Below are positions 1 through 8,661 of a stretch of 64,000 bases of DNA, in pieces. Position numbers and translations under genes: made by a program. The stretch covers positions 447,001 to 511,000 of the forward strand of contig NZ_JARBAX010000001.1 in the NCBI RefSeq assembly GCF_028807635.1, in the 5' to 3' direction. How positions within the stretch are numbered: position 1 is the stretch's first letter; each line of letters starts with the position of its first letter. The DNA is from Streptomyces spiramyceticus (GTDB lineage: Bacteria; Actinomycetota; Actinomycetes; Streptomycetales; Streptomycetaceae). Under the pieces are notes generated by a model. It was given only the letters and a program-made list of their open reading frames with translations, was not told the DNA's origin and ran no database searches.

Positions 1-641
1 GTGAGCGTCGTGCCGGGGCTGCGGTACAGCGTCAGGCGCAGCTGGTACGAAGCCAGGCGCAGGCTGCCTGCCGAGGCATTGACGGCGACGGTGTCGGTCC
101 AGACGGCGCTGCGGCCGTCGGTCTGCTTGTCGACGGAGGTGCGCCTGATGTCGCCGTCGCCCGCCGCCCAGCGGCCCATCACGTACCAGGGCGTCGTGCC
201 GCCGTCCGAGTACGTGCCGGAGAGCTCGACCGCCAGCCAGGTGCCCGCCGGGGTGTCGGCGTTCCAGGACGCGATGACCTCGGACGCCGGGACCGCCGAA
301 CGGTGGACCGGCGAGGTCCAGGTCGCGTACTCCCAGGTGGAGGTCTTGCCGGTGTGCGGGTCCCGGTAGTCGGTGCGCCCGTTCGGCGCACCGATGACGA
401 GCCCGGGCCGTTGGCCTGCCACGGCCTCGGTGCCGTCCGCGGTGCCGGAGCGCCAGTCGGTGTAGGAGGACCAGAAGCGGTTGTCGACGAACTGGGGCGC
501 GGCAGACGTGCCGGACGCGTCCGAGGCGGCGGAGGCGGGTGCGGCAGCGGCGGCCGGAGTCGTGGCTGATGCGGCGGTCGTGCCTGCGGCTGCCGCGATC
601 GCGGCGGTCAGGACGGTGCGGCGCGAAGCGGGTCTGGTCAT
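1..641 (-). CDS. Secreted C39-family peptidase, N-terminal part (3' end outside window)
   Basis: The leftward reading frame from the ATG at 639-641 stays open to the window edge (213 codons). It begins with a twin-arginine export signal (SRRTVL at residues 6-11, then an Ala-rich hydrophobic stretch to about residue 40). The mature part contains the segments WEYATWTSPVH and TPWYVMGRWAAGD, which I recognise from Streptomyces secreted proteins annotated as peptidase C39 family. The catalytic Cys/His domain of that family lies further C-terminal and is not in the window, so peptidase activity cannot be confirmed. The protein probably acts outside the cell. It is divergent from the uridine kinase-like gene, and a DasR-like palindrome lies in the shared upstream region. 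Confidence 0.75.
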   Translation of the reverse strand, partial: MTRPASRRTVLTAAIAAAAGTTAASATTPAAAAAPASAASDASGTSAAPQFVDNRFWSSYTDWRSGTADGTEAVAGQRPGLVIGAPNGRTDYRDPHTGKTSTWEYATWTSPVHRSAVPASEVIASWNADTPAGTWLAVELSGTYSDGGTTPWYVMGRWAAGDGDIRRTSVDKQTDGRSAVWTDTVAVNASAGSLRLASYQLRLTLYRSPGTTL

Positions 642-756
642 GATCACGGCCCTCCAGTCGGATGCGGATGGCACAGGCAGGTACACGACGGTGCGCCAAC
701 TATGTCCGGTCCCGGCCGGCTCCTGCCAGCACTTCGGACCGCGTCGCACCGGGAAT

Positions 757-772
757 ATTGGTGCAGACCACT
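757..772. promoter_or_regulatory. DasR-responsive-element-like palindrome
   Basis: The 16-mer ATTGGTGCAGACCACT matches the DasR operator consensus ACTGGTCTAGACCACT at 13 of 16 positions. It lies 116 bases upstream of the secreted peptidase start and 71 bases upstream of the kinase start. A second half-copy, GCAGACCA, follows at 776-783. DasR is the Streptomyces GntR regulator of N-acetylglucosamine and chitin use. Binding here is an inference from sequence match only. Confidence 0.45.
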
Positions 773-842
773 GACGCAGACCAGGGCGTGACCTGCGGAC
801 CCTTGCGAGGGTGGGGAGCCGCGGGGATCTAGGGTTGGCGGA

Positions 843-1481
843 ATGGAACGCCTCGACCTGCTCGCCGCCTCCCTCCGCGCCCTGCCGCCCTCCTGCGGCC
901 CCGTGCGTCTGATCGCGGTCGACGGGCACGCGGGCTCCGGCAAGAGCACCTTCGCCGCACGGCTCGCAGCGGCGCTCGGCGGCGCACCCGTACTGCACCT
1001 CGACGACCTGGCGACCCACGACGAGCTCTTCGAGTGGACAGGACGGCTGCGCGAACAGGTGACGGGCCCGCTCTCCCGGGGCGAGACCGCGCAGTACGCC
1101 TCGTACGACTGGACCCTGCGCCGCTTCGGCCCGCCCCGGCCGCTGGCCCCCGCACCCGTCGTGATCATCGAGGGGGTGGGGGCCGGGCGCAGCGCCGTAC
1201 GCCCCGATCTCGCGCGGCTGCTCTGGATGGACCTGGACGCGCCCCGGGCGTGGGCGCGGGGACGGCGCAGGGACGGAACGGCTCAGTCCGGTTTCTGGGA
1301 CGGATGGACAACGGCGGAGATGCGCCATTTCGCCGAGGACCCCTCGCGGCCCTACGCAGATCTGCTGGTAGAGCAGTGTCAGGAGGGGTACCTGTGGCGC
1401 CCGGGGCCTGCCGCGACCTCACGGCCGGACCAATCTGTCACCGCGCGTGACCACCTGCCCCCACCCTCCGAAACGGCCTGA
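843..1481 (+). CDS. Uridine kinase-like P-loop NTPase
   Basis: The 212-residue protein has a clean Walker A motif, GHAGSGKST, at residues 28-36. An acidic pair follows in HLDDL (near residue 57), the position where uridine kinases hold their catalytic aspartate, and VVIIEGVG near residue 108 is the Walker B-like strand. These fit the uridine kinase/phosphoribulokinase-like family, which phosphorylates a nucleoside or similar small substrate with ATP in the cytosol. The C-terminal 30 residues are low-complexity and not family-like. The gene stands alone, with no close downstream partner on its strand. Substrate is not determined by sequence; uridine/cytidine is the usual annotation. Confidence 0.7.
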   Translation: MERLDLLAASLRALPPSCGPVRLIAVDGHAGSGKSTFAARLAAALGGAPVLHLDDLATHDELFEWTGRLREQVTGPLSRGETAQYASYDWTLRRFGPPRPLAPAPVVIIEGVGAGRSAVRPDLARLLWMDLDAPRAWARGRRRDGTAQSGFWDGWTTAEMRHFAEDPSRPYADLLVEQCQEGYLWRPGPAATSRPDQSVTARDHLPPPSETA

Positions 1482-1511
1482 AAACCTCCCCCGCGAGTGC
1501 CTCAACTCCGC

Positions 1512-1541
1512 TTGACCCAGGGGGCGTACAGGTCTTACGTT
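1512..1541 (+). promoter_or_regulatory. HrdB-type promoter of a small RNA
   Basis: TTGACC (1512-1517) and TACGTT (1536-1541) are separated by 18 bases, a good match to the Streptomyces principal sigma factor consensus. Transcription would start near 1548. No open reading frame with a ribosome site follows before the strong hairpin at 1576-1613. Confidence 0.6.
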
Positions 1542-1547
1542 CTCAAT

Positions 1548-1620
1548 GTGCGGCTTACCGAAGCCGTCGCAGACGCGAAGCCCCCGGTTGTTCCCCCGTG
1601 ATCGGGGGCTTCGTTCTGCC
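1548..1620 (+). ncRNA. Probable small noncoding RNA, about 70 nt
   Basis: The interval has its own promoter-like sequence upstream and a terminator-like hairpin at its end, with no coding signal between. The predicted RNA would hold two hairpins: CGGCTT-ACCG-AAGCCG at 1551-1566 and an 11-bp stem at 1576-1586/1603-1613 followed by TTCT. Conserved small RNAs have been described in this chromosomal neighbourhood in Streptomyces coelicolor (upstream of the CbxX/CfqX gene). I cannot confirm from sequence that this is the same family. Confidence 0.55.
1576..1613 (+). terminator. Rho-independent-type hairpin ending the small RNA
   Basis: CGAAGCCCCCG at 1576-1586 pairs perfectly with CGGGGGCTTCG at 1603-1613 across a 16-base loop, followed by TTCT. 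The stem is 11 bp and GC-rich, typical of Streptomyces terminators that lack a long T-tract. Confidence 0.7.
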
Positions 1621-1832
1621 CTCGCAGCCCTCTTCCGGGCGTCCGGCGATGCCATCCGCTCACCCTCGGTCACCGTCAGGGTCAGGCCTGCAGCACCCTT
1701 AGGTCCTGACCCTCTGCACAGGTACGATGCCCTACGGTGCGGTCAATTCCCGTCCGCGACAAGACGGTTCTGCGAACTGCCGACGGGCGCACGCCCGGCG
1801 GCACATCACGGGGGGCTCGGTCTGTGGGGGAC

Positions 1833-3740
1833 GTGACGGACTTCGGCACGAGGGGCGTGAACGCCCCGGCCGACCTCGCCTGGCTGCGCGCCGTCGACGC
1901 ATACACGATGGGCGCGTATCCGCAGGCCGAAGAGGAGTTCAGGGCCGCCGTACGGATGGACCCCGGCATGGCCGACGGCTGGCTCGGGCTGCACGCGCTG
2001 CGCATCGACACGACCACCGCACTCCTGCGCATGTACCGCCACCGCGACCGCTTCGGCGAGCAGCGCGCCCGGCACCGGCGGACCCTCAACTCCTGGTACT
2101 GGCTGGGCTGGTGGGTCCAGCCCGTCCTGGAAAAGCCGCGCGACCTGCTCCTCGCGCACGCCTCCCACTGGCTCGACGGCCGCCACGTTCCCGAGCTCGA
2201 CCGCGCGCTGGCCGGGCTGCCGCCGGTGGACGCCGACCCGCAGGTGCGGTTCCTGCACGCCTGCCGGGCGTACCTGGTCAAGGACTGGGAACAGCTCGTA
2301 CGCCATACGGACCCGCTCGTCGACGACCCCCTGCTCGGCATCGAGACCGGGCTCTTCGGCGGCATGGCCCGGGTGCGCCTGGAGATGTACGGGCAGGCCG
2401 AGCCGCTGCTCTCCGCCTCCCTCATGCGCTGCCGCAGCGAACAGCCGCAGCGCAAAGAGCTCCGCTACTGGCTGGCCCGCGCCCATGAGGGCACCGGGCG
2501 CAGCGCCGCCGCCCTGCCGCTCTACCGGGCCGTGCACCGGGTGGATCCGGCCTTCATGGACACCGCGGCGCGACTCGCGGCGATCGCCGAGGGCGACGGG
2601 TACGAGGACTCCGCCGATTTCGCCGCCGTGTCCTTGGGCGGGCTCGGCCAGGACACCGCGGACGGTGCGGGCGACGCCGAGAGCCTGACCGGGCCCGACG
2701 CGCCGGAGGGGCGCGACCTGCGGCTCGGCGACGGCGTTCAGACCCCGCTGGGAGGCACTGTGCCGCCGGTCGCCCAGAGCGGCGTACGGGAGAAGGCGGC
2801 CGTACCGCGCAGGCCGGAGTCCCAGCCGTTTCCGGCGGGCCCCTCGGATCCCGCGCTGCTCGCCGAGGCGCTGGCGGAGCTGGAGCGGATGGTGGGCCTG
2901 GAGCCGGTGAAGCGCCAGGTCAAGGCGCTGTCCGCGCAGCTGAACATGGCCAGGTTACGAGCCGGGCAGGGCCTGCCCGTCCAGCCGCCGAAACGTCACT
3001 TTGTCTTCTCGGGCCCCTCCGGCACCGGCAAGACTACCGTCGCCCGCATTCTGGGGCGGGTCTTCTACGCACTCGGGCTGCTCGGCGGCGACCATTTGGT
3101 GGAGGCCCAACGGGCCGATCTGGTGGGTGAGTTCCTCGGTCAGACCGCGGTCAAGGCCAATGAGCTGATCGACTCGGCGATCGGCGGGGTGCTCTTCGTC
3201 GACGAGGCGTACAGCCTCTCCAACTCCGGTTACAGCAAGGGCGACGCGTACGGCGACGAGGCCCTCCAGGTGCTCCTCAAGCGCGCCGAGGACAACCGCG
3301 ACCACCTGGTCGTCATCCTGGCCGGCTACCCGGAGGGCATGGACCGTCTGCTGGCCGTCAACCCCGGCCTCTCGTCCCGCTTCACCACCCGGGTCGACTT
3401 CCCCAGCTACCGGCCGCTGGAGCTCACCGCCATCGGCGAGGTGCTGGCCGCCGAGAACGGCGACGCCTGGGACGAGGAGGCCCTGGACGAGCTGCGCAGC
3501 ATCAGCGGGCACGTCGTCGACCAGGGGTGGATCGACGAGCTGGGCAACGGCCGCTTCCTGCGCACGCTGTACGAGAAGAGCTGTGCGTACCGGGACCTCA
3601 GGCTCTCCGGTTACGCCGCCACTCCCACGCGCGACGACCTGGCGACGCTGCGGCTGGCAGACCTGATGCAGGCGTACGGCGAGGTCCTCTCGGGCCGCGG
3701 CCCCGCGAGCCGGGGCCCGCAGGAACCGCCCGCACTCTGA
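1833..3740 (+). CDS. AAA+ ATPase of the CbxX/CfqX (EccA-like) family
   Basis: The N-terminal 300 residues form an alpha-helical TPR-like region (AYPQAEEEFRAAVRMDPG is one repeat). An acidic, low-complexity linker precedes the C-terminal AAA+ domain. That domain has Walker A GPSGTGKTT near residue 394, Walker B GGVLFVDEAYSL near residue 451, and a sensor region with an arginine-rich C-terminus. TPR plus CbxX ATPase is the architecture of EccA, the cytosolic ATPase of type VII secretion. No ESX genes (EccB-E, WXG100) lie nearby, so this is a stand-alone paralogue of unknown substrate. I chose the GTG at 1833 (635 aa) because GGGGG precedes it and the upstream frame has no such signal. The next gene converges on it 6 bases away. 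Confidence 0.8.
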   Translation: MTDFGTRGVNAPADLAWLRAVDAYTMGAYPQAEEEFRAAVRMDPGMADGWLGLHALRIDTTTALLRMYRHRDRFGEQRARHRRTLNSWYWLGWWVQPVLEKPRDLLLAHASHWLDGRHVPELDRALAGLPPVDADPQVRFLHACRAYLVKDWEQLVRHTDPLVDDPLLGIETGLFGGMARVRLEMYGQAEPLLSASLMRCRSEQPQRKELRYWLARAHEGTGRSAAALPLYRAVHRVDPAFMDTAARLAAIAEGDGYEDSADFAAVSLGGLGQDTADGAGDAESLTGPDAPEGRDLRLGDGVQTPLGGTVPPVAQSGVREKAAVPRRPESQPFPAGPSDPALLAEALAELERMVGLEPVKRQVKALSAQLNMARLRAGQGLPVQPPKRHFVFSGPSGTGKTTVARILGRVFYALGLLGGDHLVEAQRADLVGEFLGQTAVKANELIDSAIGGVLFVDEAYSLSNSGYSKGDAYGDEALQVLLKRAEDNRDHLVVILAGYPEGMDRLLAVNPGLSSRFTTRVDFPSYRPLELTAIGEVLAAENGDAWDEEALDELRSISGHVVDQGWIDELGNGRFLRTLYEKSCAYRDLRLSGYAATPTRDDLATLRLADLMQAYGEVLSGRGPASRGPQEPPAL

Positions 3741-3746
3741 CCCCGG

Positions 3747-4868
3747 TCACCCCACCAGCGCCGCCGTTCCCGACGCGTCGTCGGCCGCTGTCCTGCCCAG
3801 TGCCGGGGAGGCCCCACGGGGCAGCCGCGGCACCACCACCCGGTGCGCGGGGTCGCGTACCTCGCCGACCAGCATCTCCAGTACGTCCTCCAGGGCGACC
3901 AGGCCGAGCACCCGGCCGGCCCCGTCCGCGACCTGTGCCAGATGTGTCGCGGCGCGGCGCATCACGGTCAGGGCGTCGTCCAGCGGAAGCTCGGCGCTCA
4001 GCGTCGCCATCGGGCGCCAGACCTGCTGGGGCACGGCCCGCTCTCGCTCCTCCTGGTCGAGTACGTCCTTGACGTGCAGGTAGCCCATGAAGGCCCCGCC
4101 GTCGGCGCCGCACACGGGGAAGCGCGAGTAGCCGGTCTGCACCGTCAGCTCCTCGATCTCGCGCGGCGTGACCGAGGGCTTCACGGTGACCAGGGAGGCC
4201 CGGTCGAGCAGGACGTCGGTGACCGGGCGGCTGCCCAGCCCCAGCGCGTCCCCGAGGCGCTCGCGCTCCCCCGGCTCCAGCAGTCCGGCCTGGCCGGAGT
4301 CCTCGACGAGACGGTTGAGCTGCTCGCTGGTGAAGACCGCCTCGACCTCGTCCCTCGGCTCGACCCGGAACAGCCGCAGTACGAGCCGCGCACAGGCACC
4401 GAGCGCCGCCGTCACCGGGCGGCACAGCCGCGCGAAGCCGACCAGGCCCGGGCTGAGCCACAGCGCGGTCTTCTCGGGGGCGGCCATGGCGAGGTTCTTC
4501 GGCAGCATCTCGCCGACGACGAGGTGCAGGAAGACGACCACGGCGAGCGCGATCATGAACCCCAGCGGGTGGATCAGTCCCTCCGGCATGTGTACCGCGT
4601 GGAAGACGGGCTCCAGGAGATGCGCGACGGTCGGCTCCGCCACCGCGCCGAGCGTCAGCGAGCAGACGGTGATCCCGAACTGCGCCGCGGCCATCATCTG
4701 CGGCAGGTTCTCCAGTCCGTGCAGCACCTGCCTGGCCCGGGCCGAGCCGTTGGCCGCGAGCGGCTCGATCTGGCTGCGGCGTACGGAGACGAGTGCGAAC
4801 TCGGCGCCGACGAAGAAGCCGTTCGCCAGCACGAGCAGCAGTGCGAAGAGAAGGTGGAGAACGCTCAT
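3747..4868 (-). CDS. CNNM/CBS-domain membrane protein (HlyC/CorC-like), short form
   Basis: The 373-residue protein starts with a DUF21 (CNNM) transmembrane domain of about 170 residues, with helices at roughly 3-22, 55-85 and 98-120 and the conserved VVGEMLPKNLA motif. Two CBS repeats follow at about 200-320. Unlike its neighbour it has no full C-terminal CorC/HlyC domain; it ends in a Gly/Ala-rich tail. The family includes magnesium and cobalt efflux proteins; direct transport activity is inferred only. It overlaps the upstream paralogue by 4 bases (ATGA), so the two are translationally coupled and may form a heterodimer. It is the last gene of the leftward block. Confidence 0.85.
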   Translation of the reverse strand: MSVLHLLFALLLVLANGFFVGAEFALVSVRRSQIEPLAANGSARARQVLHGLENLPQMMAAAQFGITVCSLTLGAVAEPTVAHLLEPVFHAVHMPEGLIHPLGFMIALAVVVFLHLVVGEMLPKNLAMAAPEKTALWLSPGLVGFARLCRPVTAALGACARLVLRLFRVEPRDEVEAVFTSEQLNRLVEDSGQAGLLEPGERERLGDALGLGSRPVTDVLLDRASLVTVKPSVTPREIEELTVQTGYSRFPVCGADGGAFMGYLHVKDVLDQEERERAVPQQVWRPMATLSAELPLDDALTVMRRAATHLAQVADGAGRVLGLVALEDVLEMLVGEVRDPAHRVVVPRLPRGASPALGRTAADDASGTAALVG

Positions 4869-6205
4869 CGCACGGCCTCCAGGACCTTTGCGGTACTCGC
4901 GGTACGGACAAGTCGCACCCGTTCCGCCCGGTAGCGGTCCACCTGCCGTACGCAGAGCCGCCAGCCCGGCAGCTCGGCCCGGTCGCCCGGGGCCGGAATG
5001 CGCCCCAGCAGATCCGCGACGAGCCCGGCCACCGTCTCGTACGGCCCCTCGGGCACTTCGAGGCCGATGCGGCGCAGGGCGAGGACCCGGCAGCTGCCGT
5101 CCGCCTCCCAGGCCGGATTGCCGTCCTCGGCGGGGGCCACGGCCAGCTCCGGCCGCTCGGCGCCCTCGTCGTCGTGCTCATCCCTGACCTCTCCGACGAG
5201 CTCCTCGACGATGTCCTCCAGGGTGACGACCCCGGCCGTACCGCCGTACTCGTCGACGACGACGGCGATCGGCTGCTCACTGCGCAGCCGTTCGAGGAGC
5301 TGTTGTACGGGCAGGGTCTCGGGAACCATCAGCGGCGGCACGGCGACTCTGGCCAGGGAGGTCCGGTGCCGCTCGTGCACCGGCACGGCGAGCGCGTCCT
5401 TGAGGTGGACCATGCCCACGACCTCGTCGATGCGCTCCCGGTAGACGGGAAAACGCGAGAGGCCGGTGGCCCTGGTGAGGTTGAGGACGTCCGCCGCGGT
5501 CGCCGAGGACTGCAGCGCGCTGACCTTCACGCGCGGCGTCATGACGTGCTGCGCGGTGAGGCCGCCGAGCGAGAGGGTCCGTACGAACAGGTCGGCGGTG
5601 TCCTGTTCGAGGGTGCCCGCCCGCGCCGAGTGGCGGGCGAGCGAGACGAGCTCGCCCGGGGTGCGGGCGGAGGCCAGCTCCGCGGTCGGCTCGACCCCCA
5701 GCGCCCGTACGAGGTGGTTGGCGACGGAGTTCAGCAGGGAGATCACGGGCCGGAAGACGGTCGAGAACAGTTGCTGCGGTCCCGCGACGAAACGCGCGAC
5801 CTGCAACGGCCTGGAGACCGCCCAGTTCTTCGGAACGAGCTCGCCGATCACCATCTGCACGGCAGAGGCGAGCAGCATGCCGACCACGACGGAGACGCCG
5901 GGGACGGCTGCTGCGGGTATGCCGATTGCGGTGAAGGGGCCGGCCAGCAGGTGGGCGAGCGCGGGCTCGGCGAGCATGCCGACCACCAGTGAGGTGATGG
6001 TGATGCCGAGCTGCGTTCCGGATAGCTGGAAGGACAGCTCCCGCAGTGCTTCGACGACGGTGCGGGCCCGCCGGTCGCCTTCGGCGGCGGCGCGCTCGGC
6101 GTCCTGCTTCTCCACGGTGACCAGGCCGAATTCGGCGGCTACGAAGAAGCCGTTGGCGAGGATCAGGAGGAAGGCTGCGGCGAGCAGCAAAAGGGGGATG
6201 GTCAT
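4865..6205 (-). CDS. CNNM/CBS/CorC_HlyC membrane protein, long form
   Basis: The 446-residue protein has the complete family architecture. A DUF21 membrane domain (about 1-190, VIGELVPKNWA motif) is followed by two CBS domains (about 210-335, the second containing VVVDEYGGTAGVVTLEDIVEELVG) and a CorC_HlyC domain (about 355-440). Members are linked to Mg2+/Co2+ homeostasis; some were misnamed hemolysins. ATG start at 6203-6205. It is translationally coupled to the shorter paralogue downstream by a 4-base overlap. A 186-base gap separates it from the PH-like gene upstream, so it may have its own promoter. Confidence 0.87.
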   Translation of the reverse strand: MTIPLLLLAAAFLLILANGFFVAAEFGLVTVEKQDAERAAAEGDRRARTVVEALRELSFQLSGTQLGITITSLVVGMLAEPALAHLLAGPFTAIGIPAAAVPGVSVVVGMLLASAVQMVIGELVPKNWAVSRPLQVARFVAGPQQLFSTVFRPVISLLNSVANHLVRALGVEPTAELASARTPGELVSLARHSARAGTLEQDTADLFVRTLSLGGLTAQHVMTPRVKVSALQSSATAADVLNLTRATGLSRFPVYRERIDEVVGMVHLKDALAVPVHERHRTSLARVAVPPLMVPETLPVQQLLERLRSEQPIAVVVDEYGGTAGVVTLEDIVEELVGEVRDEHDDEGAERPELAVAPAEDGNPAWEADGSCRVLALRRIGLEVPEGPYETVAGLVADLLGRIPAPGDRAELPGWRLCVRQVDRYRAERVRLVRTASTAKVLEAVR

Positions 6206-6391
6206 GCCGCCGCCTCTGAAGAGAGGGCGGCGCAGGTATTACCGGACGATCCGTCCATTGCTGGAGGGAGTCACTCCTCGGGTCGCAGGTGCCCCGCGAG
6301 CCGTACTGAACCGGCTGTGCAATGCGAGGCGGCGCGCTCTTGGCGCACCGGTCAACAGAGTAATCAACAGTGCGCCGCGCACGGCAGGGGC

Positions 6392-6844
6392 TCAGCCGGT
6401 GTGTGTGCCTGTGCCGCGGGATTCCGCCAGAGCGCGCAACGCGCGGGCGTCGCGGATGGCCTGCTCCTTGGCGATGCCGGGCTGGATGCCGAGGGCGGGC
6501 AGGCTGGTGCCGTCACTGAGGTCGAGGAAGACCCAGGCGTCGCCGGGACGCAGATTGACCTGGAGGATCTGCGCCCACTCCAGCCGGCGTGTGGTCGTGA
6601 GGTTGACCACGGTGACGCCGGTTTCGTCGGCGACGACCTTGGGGCGGCTCAGCAGCAGGAGTACGCCGAAGAGCAGCACGGCGGTGAAGATGAAGGAGAC
6701 CCGCTCGCCCGCGCTGAGGGTCTCCAGCATCAGGGCGACGGCGGTGATGACAGCGAACATCGCCACCCCGACGGTCAGGAGGACGGCCCGGGTACGGGTC
6801 GGCCGGAACGTGACCGGCAGGGCGGGGAGTTCGGACTGGGACAC
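6392..6844 (-). CDS. Small membrane protein with PH-like (bPH2) domain
   Basis: The 150-residue protein has two predicted transmembrane helices at about 19-40 and 48-66. A C-terminal beta-rich domain follows (about 68-140, with VVADETGVTVVNLTTTRRLEW and WVFLDLSDGTSLPALG). This fits the bacterial PH-like domain proteins common in actinobacteria, whose function is unknown. It lies 59 bases downstream of hisG on the same strand, in the expected rib-his neighbourhood order of Streptomyces. No catalytic residues are visible. Confidence 0.8.
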   Translation of the reverse strand: MSQSELPALPVTFRPTRTRAVLLTVGVAMFAVITAVALMLETLSAGERVSFIFTAVLLFGVLLLLSRPKVVADETGVTVVNLTTTRRLEWAQILQVNLRPGDAWVFLDLSDGTSLPALGIQPGIAKEQAIRDARALRALAESRGTGTHTG

Positions 6845-6903
6845 GGCGGTCGGATTCCTTCAGGCAGGGCGGGGGCTCAGGCGCGGGCGCGTCCGGCGGT
6901 CCG

Positions 6904-7761
6904 TCAGAGACGGCAGGCGTGGATGGCCGTGGTGAGGATGGCGCGGGCGCCGAGCTCGTACAGGTCGTCCATGACGCGCTGGGAGTCCTTGGCCGGGACC
7001 ATCGAACGTACGGCGACCCAGCCCTCGTTGTGCAGCGGCGAGATGGTCGGCGACTCCAGGCCCGGGGTGAGGGCCACGGCCGCTTCGAGGTGCTCGGCGC
7101 GGCAGTCGTAGTCCATCATCACGTAGCTGCGGGCCACCAGGACGCCCTGGAGGCGGCGCAGGAACTGCTGCACCTTGGGGTCGGCCGCCTCCTCCGTGGA
7201 GATTCCCGAGCGGCGGATCACGACCGCCTCGGACTTCATGATCGGCTCGCCGATCACTTCGAGGCCCGCGTTGCGCAGGCTGGTGCCGGTCTCCACGACG
7301 TCGGCGATGACCTGGGCGACGCCCAGCTCGATGGCGGTCTCGACCGCGCCGTCCAGGTGGACGACGGCGGCGTTGATGCCTTCGTCGGCGAGGTGCTTGG
7401 CAACGATGCCCTCGTAGGAGGTGGCCACCGTCATGCCGCCGAAGTCCTTGACACCGGTCGCGGTGCCGGGCTTGGTGGCGTAGCGGAAGGTGGAGCGGGC
7501 GAAGCCGAGCTGGAGGATCTCCTCGGCGTTCGCCCCGGAGTCCAGCAGCAGGTCGCGCCCGGTGATGCCGATGTCGAGGCGGCCGGAGCTCACGTAGATC
7601 GCGATGTCCCGGGGCCGGAGGTAGAAGAACTCGACCTCGTTCTCGGGGTCGACGAGGCGGAGTTCCTTCGACTCCTTGCGCTGCTGGTAACCGGCCTCAT
7701 GGAGCATCTCCGACGCAGGTCCGGAGAGGGAGCCCTTGTTGGGGATGGCGATGCGCAGCAT
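6904..7761 (-). CDS. hisG: ATP phosphoribosyltransferase, long form
   Basis: HisG catalyses the first committed step of histidine synthesis, joining ATP and PRPP to N1-(5-phosphoribosyl)-ATP. The start MLRIAIPNKGSLS is diagnostic, and EVIADVVETGTSLRNAGL-type residues form the PRPP-binding loop near residue 150 (written here as ADVVETGTSLRNAGL). At 285 residues it is the long, homohexameric form. The C-terminal ferredoxin-like domain (about 215-285) gives histidine feedback inhibition and removes the need for HisZ. It sits 66 bases downstream of hisE, the next enzyme but one in the pathway, and the two are probably cotranscribed. Confidence 0.95.
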   Translation of the reverse strand: MLRIAIPNKGSLSGPASEMLHEAGYQQRKESKELRLVDPENEVEFFYLRPRDIAIYVSSGRLDIGITGRDLLLDSGANAEEILQLGFARSTFRYATKPGTATGVKDFGGMTVATSYEGIVAKHLADEGINAAVVHLDGAVETAIELGVAQVIADVVETGTSLRNAGLEVIGEPIMKSEAVVIRRSGISTEEAADPKVQQFLRRLQGVLVARSYVMMDYDCRAEHLEAAVALTPGLESPTISPLHNEGWVAVRSMVPAKDSQRVMDDLYELGARAILTTAIHACRL

Positions 7762-7827
7762 GAGGTCAGGTCCTTCTGTGCGATGAGAGTCGTAGTCGTA
7801 CGTGCGTTGCGTTGAAGCGTGCGGAGC

Positions 7828-8109
7828 TCAGAGGTGGGCGTAGACGTCGTCGAGGGAGATACCGCGGGCGACCATCATCACCTGGACGTGGTACAGCAGC
7901 TGCGAGATCTCCTCTGCGGCGGCTTCCTTGCCCTCGTACTCGGCGGCCATCCAGACTTCGGCGGCCTCCTCGACGACCTTCTTGCCGATGGCATGGACAC
8001 CCTTGTCCACCAGCTCGGCGGTGCGGGAGGTCGAGGGGTCGCCGTTGGCGGCCTTGAGCTGGAGCTCGGTGAAGAGCTCTTCGAAGCTCTTGGGGGGTTT
8101 GTTCGCCAT
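7828..8109 (-). CDS. hisE: Phosphoribosyl-ATP pyrophosphatase
   Basis: The 93-residue protein hydrolyses phosphoribosyl-ATP to phosphoribosyl-AMP and PPi, the second step of histidine synthesis. The MazG-like four-helix fold is recognisable from [16 protein letters not shown] (metal-binding EExxE-type segment, about 43-58) and the terminal [16 protein letters not shown]. Length is typical for a monofunctional actinobacterial HisE; HisI is a separate gene elsewhere. ATG start at 8107-8109. It lies 34 bases downstream of ribH and 66 upstream of hisG, so histidine genes are attached to the riboflavin operon. Confidence 0.95.
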   Translation of the reverse strand: MANKPPKSFEELFTELQLKAANGDPSTSRTAELVDKGVHAIGKKVVEEAAEVWMAAEYEGKEAAAEEISQLLYHVQVMMVARGISLDDVYAHL

Positions 8110-8143
8110 GATGGTCTAAGAGTACGGGGTGGCCTGCGGCCAC

Positions 8144-8629
8144 TCAGCGCCAGGGCTCGGCAACCGTGCGCAGCGTGGTCGCGGTGGCGACGGCCGCGGT
8201 CACCGCCTCGTGGCCCTTGTCCTCGTTGGAGCCCTCGATGCCGGCCCGGTCGAGGGCCTGCTCCTCGGTGTCGCAGGTCAGCACGCCGAAGCCGACGGGT
8301 ACGCCGGTGTCGACGGAGACCTGGACGAGGCCGTTGGTGACGCCCTGGCACACGTACTCGAAGTGTGGCGTTCCGCCGCGGATGACGACGCCCAGCGCGA
8401 CGATCGCGTCGTAGCCGCGGCCCGCGAGGACCTTGGCGACGACGGGGAGCTCGAAGCTGCCGGGGACCCGCAGGACGGTCGGCTCGTCGATACCGAGCTC
8501 GTGCAGGGCGCGCAGGGCGCCGTTGACGAGGCCGTCCATGACCTTCTCGTGCCACTGGGCCGCGATCACCGCCACCCGCAGGTCGCCGCAGTTCTTCACG
8601 CTCAGTTCGGGTGCGCCCTTGCCGCTCAC
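8144..8629 (-). CDS. ribH: 6,7-dimethyl-8-ribityllumazine synthase
   Basis: RibH condenses 5-amino-6-ribitylaminouracil with 3,4-dihydroxy-2-butanone 4-phosphate to the lumazine precursor of riboflavin, usually as a large icosahedral or pentameric assembly. Visible motifs are GSFELP (substrate loop, near residue 57) and [10 protein letters not shown] with the catalytic His (near 87). The GTG at 8627-8629 follows AGGAGA by 6 bases and gives 161 residues, the usual family length. It is the last rib gene of the operon, 32 bases downstream of ribBA. Confidence 0.95.
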   Translation of the reverse strand: MSGKGAPELSVKNCGDLRVAVIAAQWHEKVMDGLVNGALRALHELGIDEPTVLRVPGSFELPVVAKVLAGRGYDAIVALGVVIRGGTPHFEYVCQGVTNGLVQVSVDTGVPVGFGVLTCDTEEQALDRAGIEGSNEDKGHEAVTAAVATATTLRTVAEPWR

Positions 8630-8661
8630 GCGTCTCTCCTGAAAGTTGTATTGGTGACTTT

